DNA of 64,000 nt from assembly GCF_034137685.1 (NCBI RefSeq), contig NZ_CP139418.1:186001-250000 (forward strand). The letters are read 5' to 3'. This document shows, piece after piece, positions 7,771 through 17,913 of the stretch; the first letter of the stretch is position 1; the number at the start of each line of letters is the position of its first letter. The position numbers and the translations under genes were made by a program. This stretch comes from Streptococcus sp. S1 (GTDB lineage Bacteria; Bacillota; Bacilli; Lactobacillales; Streptococcaceae). The notes under the pieces were generated by a model. The model saw nothing but the letters and a program-made list of their open reading frames with translations, ran no database searches and was not told where the DNA came from.

Positions 7771-8613
7771 GTGGAAACATATACACTTGCAAATGGGGTT
7801 GCTATTCCTAAAATTGGTTTTGGAACTTGGCAAATTGCTGAAGGCGAAGAAGCCTATAACAGCGTTAGCTTCGCACTTAAGGCGGGTTACACACATATTG
7901 ATACCGCACAAATTTACGGTAACGAGGTTTCTGTAGGTAAGGCGATTGCTGATAGTGATTTGGCACGTGAGGATATTTTCCTAACTACCAAACTTTGGAA
8001 TGATAAGCACGATTACGAGTTGGCTAAGACTTCTATCGATGAGTCTCTCGAAAGACTTGGTGTGGATTATTTGGATCTTTTGCTTATCCATTGGCCTAAT
8101 CCAAAGGCGCTTCGTGAGAATGATGCTTGGAAGGCTGGCAATGCGGGTGCATGGAAGGCTATGGAAGAAGCCTACAAAGAAGGTAAGGTGCGTGCTATCG
8201 GTGTGTCAAACTTTATGCAACATCACCTAGAAGCTCTTTTTGAAACAGCTAAAATTGTTCCACATGTCAATCAAATCCTCTTGGCTCCAGGTTGTGACCA
8301 AGAAGACTTAGTTGCCTATTGCCAAGAGCGCGATATCCTTCTTGAAGCCTATAGTCCACTAGGTACAGGTAGCATTTTTGCAAATGAAGATGTTGAAGCA
8401 GTGGCTGAACGTAACGGTAAATCTGTGGCACAAGTTGCTCTGCGTTGGAGCCTTCAAAAAGGTTTCTTGCCACTACCTAAGTCTGTGACACCTAAAAATA
8501 TAAAAGCTAACTTGGATATCTTCGGCTTCGACTTATCAGAGGAAGATATGGCAGTCTTGGATAAGATTCAAGGCATCAAAACTCAGGATGATCCTGACAC
8601 AGTTAATTTTTAA
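7771..8613 (+). CDS. Aldo/keto reductase
   Basis: An NAD(P)H-dependent aldo/keto reductase of about 280 residues with the (beta/alpha)8 fold. The catalytic tetrad is visible: Asp in HIDTAQIYGNE with Tyr of the same motif, Lys in LTTKLWND, and His in LLLIHWPNP. IGVSNFMQHHLE and the C-terminal LPKSVTPKNIKANL (cofactor-binding) are typical of the 2,5-diketogluconate reductase-like group. GTG at 7771 is preferred because AAGGTG lies about 6 nt before it; GTG at 7762 is the alternative and adds three residues. The gene lies between an intact and a broken copy of the DUF1851 gene, suggesting insertion by recombination in the island. Confidence 0.9.
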   Translation: METYTLANGVAIPKIGFGTWQIAEGEEAYNSVSFALKAGYTHIDTAQIYGNEVSVGKAIADSDLAREDIFLTTKLWNDKHDYELAKTSIDESLERLGVDYLDLLLIHWPNPKALRENDAWKAGNAGAWKAMEEAYKEGKVRAIGVSNFMQHHLEALFETAKIVPHVNQILLAPGCDQEDLVAYCQERDILLEAYSPLGTGSIFANEDVEAVAERNGKSVAQVALRWSLQKGFLPLPKSVTPKNIKANLDIFGFDLSEEDMAVLDKIQGIKTQDDPDTVNF

Positions 8614-8622
8614 TAGGATTTT

Positions 8623-8646
8623 AAGCAACCCATCAGGGTTGCTTTT
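8623..8646 (+). terminator. Terminator after the aldo/keto reductase
   Basis: AGCAACCC pairs with GGGTTGCT around a 5-nt loop, followed by TTTTT; it starts 10 nt after the stop codon. Confidence 0.88.
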
Positions 8647-8755
8647 TAGTGTGTTTCTTTAGATTTGCTATGATGAAACTATCATTTTTTATTTATAGAT
8701 GGGAGTTACGTAATGGAGTCTCGAAATCTTTTGCCTCAGAATACACGTACTTCAT

Positions 8756-8820
8756 TACCAATCATCAAACACTCCGCCTGTAAGTTGGTACATGAGGTAA
8801 ATGTGTCCAAGGTTTTTACA
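8756..8820 (-). pseudogene. Fragment of the DUF1851 gene (3' end, frameshifted)
   Basis: About 65 bp match the 3' end of the gene at 7326-7715: the sequence coding LKTLEH, MYQLTGG and the last residues is present, but one base is missing in the Glu-His codons and the final residues differ. There is no upstream remainder of the gene. It is a dead duplicate end lying beyond the aldo/keto reductase. Confidence 0.75.
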
Positions 8821-8916
8821 ATTCGCGCCACATGAAATTATTTAAGCATAACCTTTTTCTCTCATTACCATTTTCTGTTATAATGAATTGTATTTCTAAA
8901 GTAGAAAGGTATTAAT

Positions 8917-10068
8917 ATGACAACTCTTATTAAGCATAAACGTGTAGAATTTTCAGAACTATTTTATGACCTAGTTTTTGTTTTTGCAATTTCAAAAGTA
9001 ACTACTTTAATTGAGCATCTTCATAACGGTATTTTGACTTGGAATTCTTTCCTTGATTTTTTCATAGCTGTCTTGGTTCTCACCGATTCCTGGATGATTC
9101 AAACCCTTTATACCAATCGCTATGGAAAGAACTCTTTATTTAACATGGTAATCATGTTTATCAAAATGGGAATTTTACTCTTTATAGCCAATATGATGGG
9201 ACCTGATTGGCAACAATATTTTCATTATCTCTGTTGGGCTATTGGTACATTAACCCTTACCTTGTTTTTTCAATATTTGGTTGAGTTTTTTAGAAAATCA
9301 ACCGATGATGTTAATCGGGAAAGTATCAAAGGTTTTCTATGGATAACAGGGCTAGGAAGTTTAGGAGTCTATTTAGCAGCTCTTCTTCCTCTTCCTATTT
9401 ACGTTAGAGTCTATATCTTCTTTGCTAGTATTCTGCTAACGTTTATTATGCCAATTATCTTGCTTAGTAAAGATAAGCATTACCAGGTAAATCTCCCCCA
9501 TTTAATCGAGCGCATCTCCCTTCTTGTCATTATTACGTTTGGAGAGATGATTATGGAGCTAGCTAACTTCTTTACAATCGAGAATTTCTCGATTTATTCG
9601 GTTCTTTATTTCATTATTATGCTTTCTCTGTTCTTGTTTTATTTTGGTCAATTCGACCATGCTATTGATGAAAAATCTGATCAAAAGGGACTATTTCTAA
9701 TTTACAGTCACTATCCTATTTTCATTGGACTTATGATGATGACTGTATCGATTGGCTTTCTTCAGAATCCTGAAGTTAATCGTCTCTTTGCAACCAGCTT
9801 CTCTTATATCGGATTTGGCCTCTTTCAAGCTGCTGTCCTAGTAAATGGGCCCTATAACAAACACTATCTTCGCTATTCGAAAAGTTACTACTGTGTCCAA
9901 GCGACACTCTATCTGGCTGCCTTGATTCTCTCTTTAATCTTTGCTTCTAATCCTATAATAGTAGTGAGTATAACAACCATTTTAGCTCTAGCTATAGCCA
10001 CTCATTTTATTTATTTTTATGTGACACAGAATAAAAAATATTCCAAATCTAACTGGGGGTTCTTTTAA
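8917..10068 (+). CDS. ltrA: Low temperature requirement protein A (LtrA) family membrane protein
   Basis: A 383-residue polytopic membrane protein with about ten hydrophobic segments. The N-terminus VEFSELFYDLVFVFAISKV is the LtrA family signature, where the acidic and aromatic residues sit at the start of the first helix; TFGEMIMELANFF in the middle is the second conserved family motif. LtrA was named in Listeria monocytogenes for a need at low temperature; transport or other activity is not established. AAAGG lies just before the ATG at 8917. It is the last cargo gene of the tRNA-Lys island and is followed by its own terminator. Confidence 0.85.
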   Translation: MTTLIKHKRVEFSELFYDLVFVFAISKVTTLIEHLHNGILTWNSFLDFFIAVLVLTDSWMIQTLYTNRYGKNSLFNMVIMFIKMGILLFIANMMGPDWQQYFHYLCWAIGTLTLTLFFQYLVEFFRKSTDDVNRESIKGFLWITGLGSLGVYLAALLPLPIYVRVYIFFASILLTFIMPIILLSKDKHYQVNLPHLIERISLLVIITFGEMIMELANFFTIENFSIYSVLYFIIMLSLFLFYFGQFDHAIDEKSDQKGLFLIYSHYPIFIGLMMMTVSIGFLQNPEVNRLFATSFSYIGFGLFQAAVLVNGPYNKHYLRYSKSYYCVQATLYLAALILSLIFASNPIIVVSITTILALAIATHFIYFYVTQNKKYSKSNWGFF

Positions 10069-10081
10069 TGAGTTTATAACA

Positions 10082-10114
10082 TAAAAAAAGCTTTGGGAAC
10101 CAAGGCTTTTTTTT
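10082..10114 (+). terminator. Terminator after ltrA
   Basis: AAAAAAAGCTTTGG pairs with CCAAGGCTTTTTTTT around a short loop, immediately after the ltrA stop. Confidence 0.8.
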
Positions 10115-10118
10115 CATT

Positions 10119-10429
10119 AATTTGTTTTTCCATTTTATCCTCCGATTTGAACTCGCACTGACATTTATTTATAACAACACTATATATCTAGTATGGTATA
10201 ATCATTAGGTATTATAGGTTTTCAAACAAAATACGAGTCATTCGTTTTTGCCCCACTTTTGCCCCATTTTGAAATATTTACATTGAAAATACCTAAAAGT
10301 ATTTCCCTAAAATCAGCTATATTTCAACATTTTTGTTTATTTTCAATATGAAAAGTTCTTACAAATCCATGCAGGGGGCATCTAAATCAACAGGAAAAAG
10401 CCTTGAAAACCAAGGCTTTTTTGCTTGTC
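10119..10429. repeat. Island end repeat, copy C (about 310 bp, ends in att-like core)
   Basis: Direct repeat of 6896-7205 with scattered substitutions. It includes the same paired TTTGCCCCA boxes, the AT-rich stretch before the core, the tRNA-Lys 3' core at 10370 (one base changed) and the hairpin terminator. It marks the right end of the island, where the ordinary chromosome resumes. Confidence 0.85.
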
Positions 10430-10546
10430 TCAAAAGTATTTGGCTCATATTTTTATATACTATAATGTAGCGTACGAAGTTAGAACATCCTGCATCATTG
10501 TTATTCCATATAAAATAAAAAAGCACCTTTGAACCCTAGCAAACAT

Positions 10547-10576
10547 TTGACAGCTCTTCACCGAATCCGCTATGAT
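10547..10576 (+). promoter_or_regulatory. Promoter of the membrane protein gene at 10631
   Basis: A perfect TTGACA at 10547-10552 and TATGAT at 10571-10576, spaced 18 nt. Confidence 0.7.
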
Positions 10577-10630
10577 AAGGGTACTTGAAATTCCAAGTTT
10601 TCGTTGCATCTTAAATGTAAGGAGTCCAAA

Positions 10631-11161
10631 ATGAAAATCTATTATTCAAAATATATCGGATATGGCTCTCTGGCTTTTGCTTGTGCGCTCTTTGTCCACT
10701 TAGCTTTTTTATCGGTCCTAGGTTTTGAGGGTTTTCCAAAAATCACTTTTATCACTCTCATTCAAATCCTTTTATTTTTGATTGCGATCTATGCAACCAT
10801 TGCTGGGATCAAAAGGCTGACCAGTCGTCAGATCGCCTTTGAGCTGACTTCTGATGGGATCTATGCTTATCAAGGAGTGATTCTGACAAAAGACATCTTT
10901 ATTCCCAAGGAAGATTTGGTGAGTGCAGCCTATAAAGTGGCTGACGTTAGTGACCCCGATCACCAAAATAGTAAGAGTTATTTTATCGAATTTCAGCTGA
11001 GGGAAAATACTGCACTAGAAAATCTCTCAAAATCCAATACGATCATTAACACAGAGCACCATACCGTAAAACTCTTCGTCAATTTTTGTAAATTTAAGGA
11101 AGAAGATTGGCAAAACCTATCCAAGTACTTGACGAACGAATATCAAATAACCGTTTTGTAG
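10631..11161 (+). CDS. Two-helix membrane protein, resembling STM3941 family
   Basis: A 176-residue protein with two hydrophobic helices near the N-terminus (YGSLAFACALFVHLAFLSVL and LIQILLFLIAIYATIAGIK) and a soluble C-terminal part of mixed beta strands (IAFELTSDGIYAYQGV, then IPKEDLVSAAYKV). This architecture, a helical hairpin followed by a PH-like strand domain, resembles the STM3941 family, but the match is by eye and function is unknown. The ATG at 10631 follows AAGGAG at 10619-10624. It has its own promoter and is followed at once by the MITE-like repeat, whose hairpin probably serves as terminator. Confidence 0.65.
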   Translation: MKIYYSKYIGYGSLAFACALFVHLAFLSVLGFEGFPKITFITLIQILLFLIAIYATIAGIKRLTSRQIAFELTSDGIYAYQGVILTKDIFIPKEDLVSAAYKVADVSDPDHQNSKSYFIEFQLRENTALENLSKSNTIINTEHHTVKLFVNFCKFKEEDWQNLSKYLTNEYQITVL

Positions 11162-11165
11162 CAAA

Positions 11166-11352
11166 GAAAAAGAGGCTGGGACAAAAGTCCTAGCCTCTCA
11201 ATTATCTTTGGATTGTCGAGCAAGACGCAGTGGTTGAGTGGGCTCTACTACGCTGATTTCATCAGCTTTTACAGCCCTACTCAACTGTGCGGAGGTGGGA
11301 CGACGAAATCGAATTCTAACGAATTACCGATTTCTGTCTCACTCTCTTTTTT
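11166..11352. repeat. MITE-like repeat, copy 1 (about 185 bp)
   Basis: Almost identical to 12847-13030. The ends are imperfect inverted repeats: AGAGGCTGGGACAAAAGTCC at the left and GATTTCTGTCTCACTCTCT at the right. Inside, a left hairpin (GAGGCT...AGCCTC) could terminate transcription and a long central inverted repeat (GTTGAGTGGGCT with AGCCCTACTCAAC) dominates. Reading frames crossing it are by-products. It lies tail to tail between the 10631 gene and the ABC permease. Confidence 0.8.
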
Positions 11353-11360
11353 ATCTGTTC

Positions 11361-12068
11361 TTAATTCCCCATTTTTCCTTTGGGTACGAGCAGATAGAAA
11401 AATAGCAAATTCAATCCAAATACGGCAACAAAGAGCGCTAATTGAGGGACATCGATCGTTTGTTTCTCGGTCAAATCTTGGACCAGTTTTGTATAATAAT
11501 AGCCTGGGAAAGCCCGCTGTAGCTTGCCAACTAAGTCCATAAATCCTCCACTTGCGCCAAGCGTATCAAAGGGAATAATGGTCATAGCGGCCAAAATAAT
11601 AACAGGAAAGCCAATGGTGTCAATCGTCTTGGCATCTACCCTGACCCCAAGTACAAAGCCAATCACACTAAAGTAGATCCCCATCAAGGATAAGAGGAAA
11701 AATTGTACCAACAGGCTAGTCGTCACCGGAAAGTGAAAACCTAGAACAGCAACTACTAGTACTGCTAAAAAGATCAAGCTGTTCAGAATCAGTTGTACGA
11801 TACTTTGATCCCATAAATAGTTCTTGACACTATAGCTTGTAAAGTGGGATTCAAAAGAATAAAACCCGATATCTGAGGCGATTCGCTTACTAAACGTTGC
11901 AAGGCTATTGCCAATGACCCCGATAAATACGGCAATGCCTAATAAAATACTTGGCGAAACCCCTTTTTGAAGCTGATAAAAGAAGATATACCAGCCTATG
12001 GGTAAAATAATGGTGAATAATACGAAGCGCTTATTTCGTAAAACTTGTTTTAATTGAATCTTTCTCAT
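11361..12068 (-). CDS. ABC-2 type transporter permease
   Basis: A 235-residue membrane protein with six hydrophobic segments (starting LFTIILPIGWYIFFYQL, ending LFVAVFGLNLLFFYLLVP), the layout of ABC-2 export permeases. The conserved VGVR-like loop (GFVLGVRVDAKTIDTIGFPV) precedes the fifth helix. It partners the ATPase gene just upstream, overlapping it by 4 nt. Such two-gene exporters next to peptide-sensing LytTR systems often give self-protection from, or export of, antimicrobial peptides, but the substrate is unknown. The operon is preceded by a LytTR-type operator, see 12778-12847. Confidence 0.87.
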   Translation of the reverse strand: MRKIQLKQVLRNKRFVLFTIILPIGWYIFFYQLQKGVSPSILLGIAVFIGVIGNSLATFSKRIASDIGFYSFESHFTSYSVKNYLWDQSIVQLILNSLIFLAVLVVAVLGFHFPVTTSLLVQFFLLSLMGIYFSVIGFVLGVRVDAKTIDTIGFPVIILAAMTIIPFDTLGASGGFMDLVGKLQRAFPGYYYTKLVQDLTEKQTIDVPQLALFVAVFGLNLLFFYLLVPKGKMGN

Positions 12069-12745
12069 GCTTGTTCCCCTCCTTTATTCATCTCTTCTCG
12101 GAAATACTGCTCAATGGTTTGACCAGCCTGGTGAATGTCCTCAACAGCCTTTATTGCAGCAATTCGACCCTCTTTTAAAATCAGGACTTTTGTAAAAAAG
12201 GCATCAATTTGGTTAAAATCATGGGTCACCACAACAGATGTAAACTCTTGCTGCTCCAGTAGTTTCCAAAAGTTATCCACTGCTTCCAAGTCCATGCCAG
12301 TCGTTGGCTCATCTAAAAAAATTAACTTTGGATGATTCAAAATAGTTAACAACAAGGACAAGCGTCTCTTTTGACCACCGGAAAGACTTCCCACCATCTG
12401 CTCTCTTGATTCTCTTAATTCGACCATTTCTAAGAGTCCATTGATATCGGCCTGCTTCAGCTGATTCATCCGGCTTTTTAATTCGACGAATTCAGCAACA
12501 GTTAGATCCTCGATAAGCAGATCTCCCTGAGGCATCATCCCAATTTCTCTTTGAAAATCAAGCGAAGTCTTTATCGTTCCCGAATCGGCCTGGAGTTGCC
12601 CAGCGATAATGTTGAACAGGGTGCTTTTTCCTGCTCCATTATTTCCCAGCAAGGCAATTTTGTCTCCTTCTTCTATCGAAAAAGACACCCCTTTTAATAC
12701 TGTCTTCTCCTTAAATGATTTTGTAATAGATGCTACCTGAAACAT
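12065..12745 (-). CDS. ABC transporter ATP-binding protein
   Basis: A 226-residue ATPase with Walker A LLGNNGAGKSTLF, Q-loop region IGMMPQGDLL, signature SLSGGQKRRLSL, Walker B KLIFLDEPTTGMD and the switch His in VVVTHDF. It energises the ABC-2 permease encoded next, with which its stop codon overlaps. Sequence type is that of small drug/peptide exporters (CcmA-like). GGGATC is the only upstream Shine-Dalgarno-like sequence. The promoter carries two TGACCG boxes 21 bp apart, so the neighbouring LytTR regulator likely controls it. Confidence 0.92.
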   Translation of the reverse strand: MFQVASITKSFKEKTVLKGVSFSIEEGDKIALLGNNGAGKSTLFNIIAGQLQADSGTIKTSLDFQREIGMMPQGDLLIEDLTVAEFVELKSRMNQLKQADINGLLEMVELRESREQMVGSLSGGQKRRLSLLLTILNHPKLIFLDEPTTGMDLEAVDNFWKLLEQQEFTSVVVTHDFNQIDAFFTKVLILKEGRIAAIKAVEDIHQAGQTIEQYFREEMNKGGEQA

Positions 12746-12777
12746 ACGATCCCTCTTTTCTTATTGATCTTGTGTAC

Positions 12778-12847
12778 AGTATACTTCAAAGGGACAGGCT
12801 TTGTAGCTCTCTGTCAGAATCGGTCAGAAAATCGTCGTGAACGGTCA
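12778..12847 (-). promoter_or_regulatory. LytTR-type operator and promoter of the ABC exporter operon
   Basis: On the minus strand TGACCGTTCA (12838-12847) and TGACCGATTC (12817-12826) are repeated exactly 21 bp apart, two helical turns, and a -10 TATACT (12778-12783) follows 33 nt after the second box. There is no good -35. Paired boxes at this distance upstream of a -10 are how ComE/BlpR-type LytTR regulators activate promoters. The regulator encoded at 14352-15086 is the obvious candidate. Confidence 0.75.
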
Positions 12848-13030
12848 AAAAAGAGGCTGGGACAAAAGTCCTAGCCTCTCAATTATTTTGGATTGTCGAG
12901 CAAGACGCAGTGGTTGAGTAGGCTCTACTACGCTGATTTCATCAGCTTTTACAGCCCTACTCAACTGTGCGGAGGTGGGACGACGAAATCGAATTCTAAC
13001 GAATTACCGATTTCTGTCCCACTCTCTCTT
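12847..13030. repeat. MITE-like repeat, copy 2 (about 185 bp)
   Basis: Near-identical direct copy of 11166-11352, with the right end GATTTCTGTCCCACTCTCT a better match to the inverted left end. It separates the histidine kinase gene from the exporter promoter and abuts the LytTR boxes. Confidence 0.8.
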
Positions 13031-13033
13031 CTA

Positions 13034-14338
13034 TTATTCCTTCCAAAAGGTCAGACTCTGAGTAAATCGGTAGTTTGAACTCTTGGTAGACACTGTCGTT
13101 TTGGGATACTTTTCCAGTAATTGTTGGATCTTGTACAAGCCAAGACCGCGGCCCTCTCCTTTACTGGAGTAGTCCTTTTCAAAAATTCTCGCCAGATCTA
13201 TTTTTTCAGCTTTTGTACTATTTTCAACTATTAAGATGAGGGAGTTTTCCTCCTGGAGCATGGCAAGAGTCAGCTGGGGGTCCTCTGATTCAAGACTCGC
13301 TTCGATAGCATTGTCACAAAGGATAGATAAGAAGGTGATGAAATCTAAAACCTCGATGAATAAATCTCGAACAGGTTCATCGATCTCGACAGAGATCCCA
13401 ATCCCTTTGTTTTGAGCCTCCAATAATTTTGCGGACAGAACACTTTTTACAGCTGGATTTTCAATGTGACTGAGTTTGGCAATATCAAACTTGCTATCGT
13501 AAAATTGCTGGCCACTCTCTCGAAGAACATTCTCATAGACTTCCCTGATCGCGTTAAGATCTTCATGCTCAATACTTAATTTGAGACTGGTTAAAATATT
13601 CAGGTAATCATGACGAAAGGCACGAATCTCCCCGTAGAGCATTTCGACGTGTTGGCTATAGGTGGCTAACTCCTGCAGTTGCCTATCTTTTTGCTCTAGA
13701 ATCTCTTGTTTCAATCGTTCTTTGGACACTGCATTGAAATACAAGAGCATCACAAAAAACAAAATCAGATAAATACTATTTAACTGTTCCCGTAAAGCAT
13801 CTGCATGCGGGATCTTATCCTCAAAAACCACCAGACCTACAACACTGAGCAAATACACAAACATGGAAAGATCCATTGGGAGTAGGAAACGATTAAAATA
13901 CTGCCGTTGAAACCCTACTTTTAAATCTGTAAAATCTAGTTTTAACAATTTAGTGATTCCTATATAAACAGGAAAGACCAGCAATTCAAGTAGAGCATCA
14001 TACCAGCTGACAGATGCCTCATGAACAAGTACGATCCCTAACATTGGAAAGACATAAAAGGCTAAGAGACGCCCAATGAGACTCTCCATGACAACCGGAT
14101 AGAGCCCATAAAAAATATTCAAAAGGTGTCGTATGTTACGATTTCGGTAGAAACTATAGGCAATAAATACTAAGAAATAGCCAAAAAAGCCTACCGGTGG
14201 TACAAGGGTAAAGATAATTGCGAAGAGGAAGGGGCACAAAAAGAGCCAGCGCAAGGTGAACTCTTGTCTACTGATATGACGATAGATCAGCATGCTGACG
14301 AAGAACTTTAGGTAAGACATTAGAATATCTAACAGCAA
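13034..14338 (-). CDS. Sensor histidine kinase, ComD/BlpH-like (HPK10, GHKL)
   Basis: A 434-residue membrane kinase. The first ~190 residues form about six transmembrane helices, the layout of peptide-pheromone receptors of the AgrC/ComD/BlpH class. A coiled segment (LKQEILEQKDRQLQELATYS) leads to the phosphoacceptor His in RAFRHDYLNIL, then the N box LCDNAIEAS and the glycine box GEGRGLGLYK of a GHKL ATPase. TTG at 14338 has GGAG 6 nt upstream; ATG at 14320 is an alternative. It follows the response regulator gene by 13 nt. No pheromone precursor or ABC/HlyD exporter is found next to it, so the signal is not known. Confidence 0.88.
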   Translation of the reverse strand: MLLDILMSYLKFFVSMLIYRHISRQEFTLRWLFLCPFLFAIIFTLVPPVGFFGYFLVFIAYSFYRNRNIRHLLNIFYGLYPVVMESLIGRLLAFYVFPMLGIVLVHEASVSWYDALLELLVFPVYIGITKLLKLDFTDLKVGFQRQYFNRFLLPMDLSMFVYLLSVVGLVVFEDKIPHADALREQLNSIYLILFFVMLLYFNAVSKERLKQEILEQKDRQLQELATYSQHVEMLYGEIRAFRHDYLNILTSLKLSIEHEDLNAIREVYENVLRESGQQFYDSKFDIAKLSHIENPAVKSVLSAKLLEAQNKGIGISVEIDEPVRDLFIEVLDFITFLSILCDNAIEASLESEDPQLTLAMLQEENSLILIVENSTKAEKIDLARIFEKDYSSKGEGRGLGLYKIQQLLEKYPKTTVSTKSSNYRFTQSLTFWKE

Positions 14339-14351
14339 TTCCTTCTCCCTT

Positions 14352-15086
14352 CTATTTTTTCAAAGCTTCCAGTAAGCCTCTATACTTGGTCCGTGAGATC
14401 AAGCAATTGTCCCCATTTTCAAAAAAAGCTTTCTTGGCTTCCTTATCAATCTTCGTAATATTTTGTGGATTCACCACAAAGGAGCGGTGGCACCGATACA
14501 AGCGGGGATCTGCTTTTTCGATATCGGCAATACTAGCGTAAAATTCCAAGCGCTCATCCTGGGTGTGTAAAATGACCTTGTGAATAGTTGGAGACGTTTC
14601 AACATACAAAATCTTATTAAAGGGAACTTGTACACGCGCCATCGCACTCTCAAATGTAAAAGCATCTTGTGCAATCGTGGTCCCAGCTTGCTCCAAGGTA
14701 TAATCGATGGCTGAGCTGATTCTCTCTCTGAACTCTTCCTCACCCAGCGTTTTATCGATAAAATCCAAGGCGGCTACTTTGTACTGAAAGGTAATGGGCA
14801 TGAATTCAGAGTGAGTGGTGACAAAGACAATGGTCGCATGGGGGTCTTTCTTACGAATCTCTTTTGCAATCTCCAGACCTTTTTTCTCCTCACCTTTAAT
14901 CTCGATATCTAAAAAGAATAGGTGATGAGCGCCTCTCTCTGTGATAGCATCTAGCAACTGGCTTGATTTCCCAAACACTTCTGGCGCTTTGCATTGCAAG
15001 GACTTCTGAGCGATAAGTTCCTGCAAGACCGATTCGATTCGTGATTGCTGGATCCACTCATCTTCTAACACAAAAATCTTCAACAA
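14352..15086 (-). CDS. LytTR-family response regulator, BlpR/ComE-like
   Basis: A two-domain regulator of about 244 residues. The receiver has the acidic pocket (LEDE), phosphoacceptor Asp in HLFFLDIEIKG, Thr in VFVTTHSE and Lys in LDFIDKTLG. The C-terminal half is a LytTR DNA-binding domain (FNKILYVETSPTIHKVIL, then YRCHRSFVVNPQNITKID). It resembles BlpR/ComE in the KGLEIAKEIR and VTTHSEFMP stretches. AAGGAG is placed well for TTG at 15086; an earlier GTG at 15095 would be too close to it. It probably activates the ABC exporter promoter through the 21-bp-spaced boxes. Confidence 0.88.
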   Translation of the reverse strand: MLKIFVLEDEWIQQSRIESVLQELIAQKSLQCKAPEVFGKSSQLLDAITERGAHHLFFLDIEIKGEEKKGLEIAKEIRKKDPHATIVFVTTHSEFMPITFQYKVAALDFIDKTLGEEEFRERISSAIDYTLEQAGTTIAQDAFTFESAMARVQVPFNKILYVETSPTIHKVILHTQDERLEFYASIADIEKADPRLYRCHRSFVVNPQNITKIDKEAKKAFFENGDNCLISRTKYRGLLEALKK

Positions 15087-15196
15087 AGTCCTCACTCCTT
15101 CCCCTCTACGAATATGTTCTATTTTACCATAAATGATGCCTGCTGAGCCACTCTTTCAAAAGAGACTTAATAGCCCTTCTACCTTTTCTCCTTAAC

Positions 15197-15226
15197 AAAA
15201 AAACTCTCCCGGAGGAATCCGGAAGA
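15197..15226 (-). terminator. Terminator upstream of the LytTR regulator gene
   Basis: CTCTTCCGG pairs with CCGGGAGAG and is followed by seven T residues on the minus strand. It would stop transcripts arriving from the groEL side before they enter the regulator gene. Confidence 0.75.
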
Positions 15227-15229
15227 GCT

Positions 15230-15606
15230 TGCGCAAGGGGAATTTGAAAAATATTTTTTAATATGAAAAAGGTCGATAAAATCTATGCTATGTTCAAACT
15301 CTCATTTTACTAACAGCGATATTACGATCAAGTTTTATTGTCAATAGACATGTATGTGGGAAGTTCTCCCCTTGCAACAATGTAGACCTGTGATCTACTC
15401 TTACTAGTATACACTAGAATTATTACAAAATCAGTTAATTTGTATTGCAATTTGTTGGCAAATATCCCTCTGCCTAAAAACACCGCAAATGCTTGATTCC
15501 CAAGCATCTACGCAAGTCCTCTTTAATTAGTATTTATCATTTCTGTTACAAAATTTAAAATAAAAATATTATTCCATAACAAATGAAAATTCCAAAACAA
15601 GATAAA
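15230..15606. other. Non-coding AT-rich stretch
   Basis: I find no supported gene in these ~380 bp. A 16-codon frame at 15262 (MKKVDKIYAMFKLSFY) lacks a ribosome-binding site at proper distance. A small hairpin, ATGCTTG with CAAGCAT, lies near 15490-15508. Confidence 0.6.
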
Positions 15607-17609
<2,003 letters not shown>

Positions 17610-17891
17610 TTACTCTACAATTGCAAGAATGTTTGCTGTTCCAACGATGGTGTAGGTTTCTTCCCCATCTTTAACTTCAATTCCTGCATGGCTTTCAACC
17701 AAAACGTGGTCTCCTGCTTTTACAGCTGGAGCAATGAGTTCGCCACTTAGGGTACGCACACCTTCGCCAACGGCCACTACTTCAGCTGTTTTTGTATCGG
17801 CCTTGCTCGCACCTGCGAGGACAAAACCTCCAACAGTCTGTTCTTTTTCTTCTACTTTTAAGACCACACGGTCTCCTAATGGTTTTAACAT
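17610..17891 (-). CDS. groES: Co-chaperonin GroES (Hsp10)
   Basis: The 93-residue GroES lid caps the GroEL chamber. It starts [20 protein letters not shown], has the mobile loop ([10 protein letters not shown]) that contacts GroEL, and ends with [18 protein letters not shown] use the ATG at 17891, which has GGAGG 7 nt upstream; the ATG at 17897 would be nearly on top of that site. It is the first gene of groES-groEL, downstream of a CIRCE operator for HrcA. Confidence 0.98.
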   Translation of the reverse strand: MLKPLGDRVVLKVEEKEQTVGGFVLAGASKADTKTAEVVAVGEGVRTLSGELIAPAVKAGDHVLVESHAGIEVKDGEETYTIVGTANILAIVE

Positions 17892-17913
17892 GTTCATTCC
17901 TCCATACGTGTTT

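Noticed and set aside
11213-11542. Open frame reading MSSKTQWLSGLYYADFISFY, also seen at 12893
   Set aside because: It lies in the MITE-like repeat, has no ribosome-binding site and its two copies diverge in length where the repeat ends.
12746-13033. Search for a BlpC-like double-glycine pheromone between the kinase and the exporter
   Set aside because: Only the MITE-like repeat and the operator are there; no GG-leader frame on either strand.
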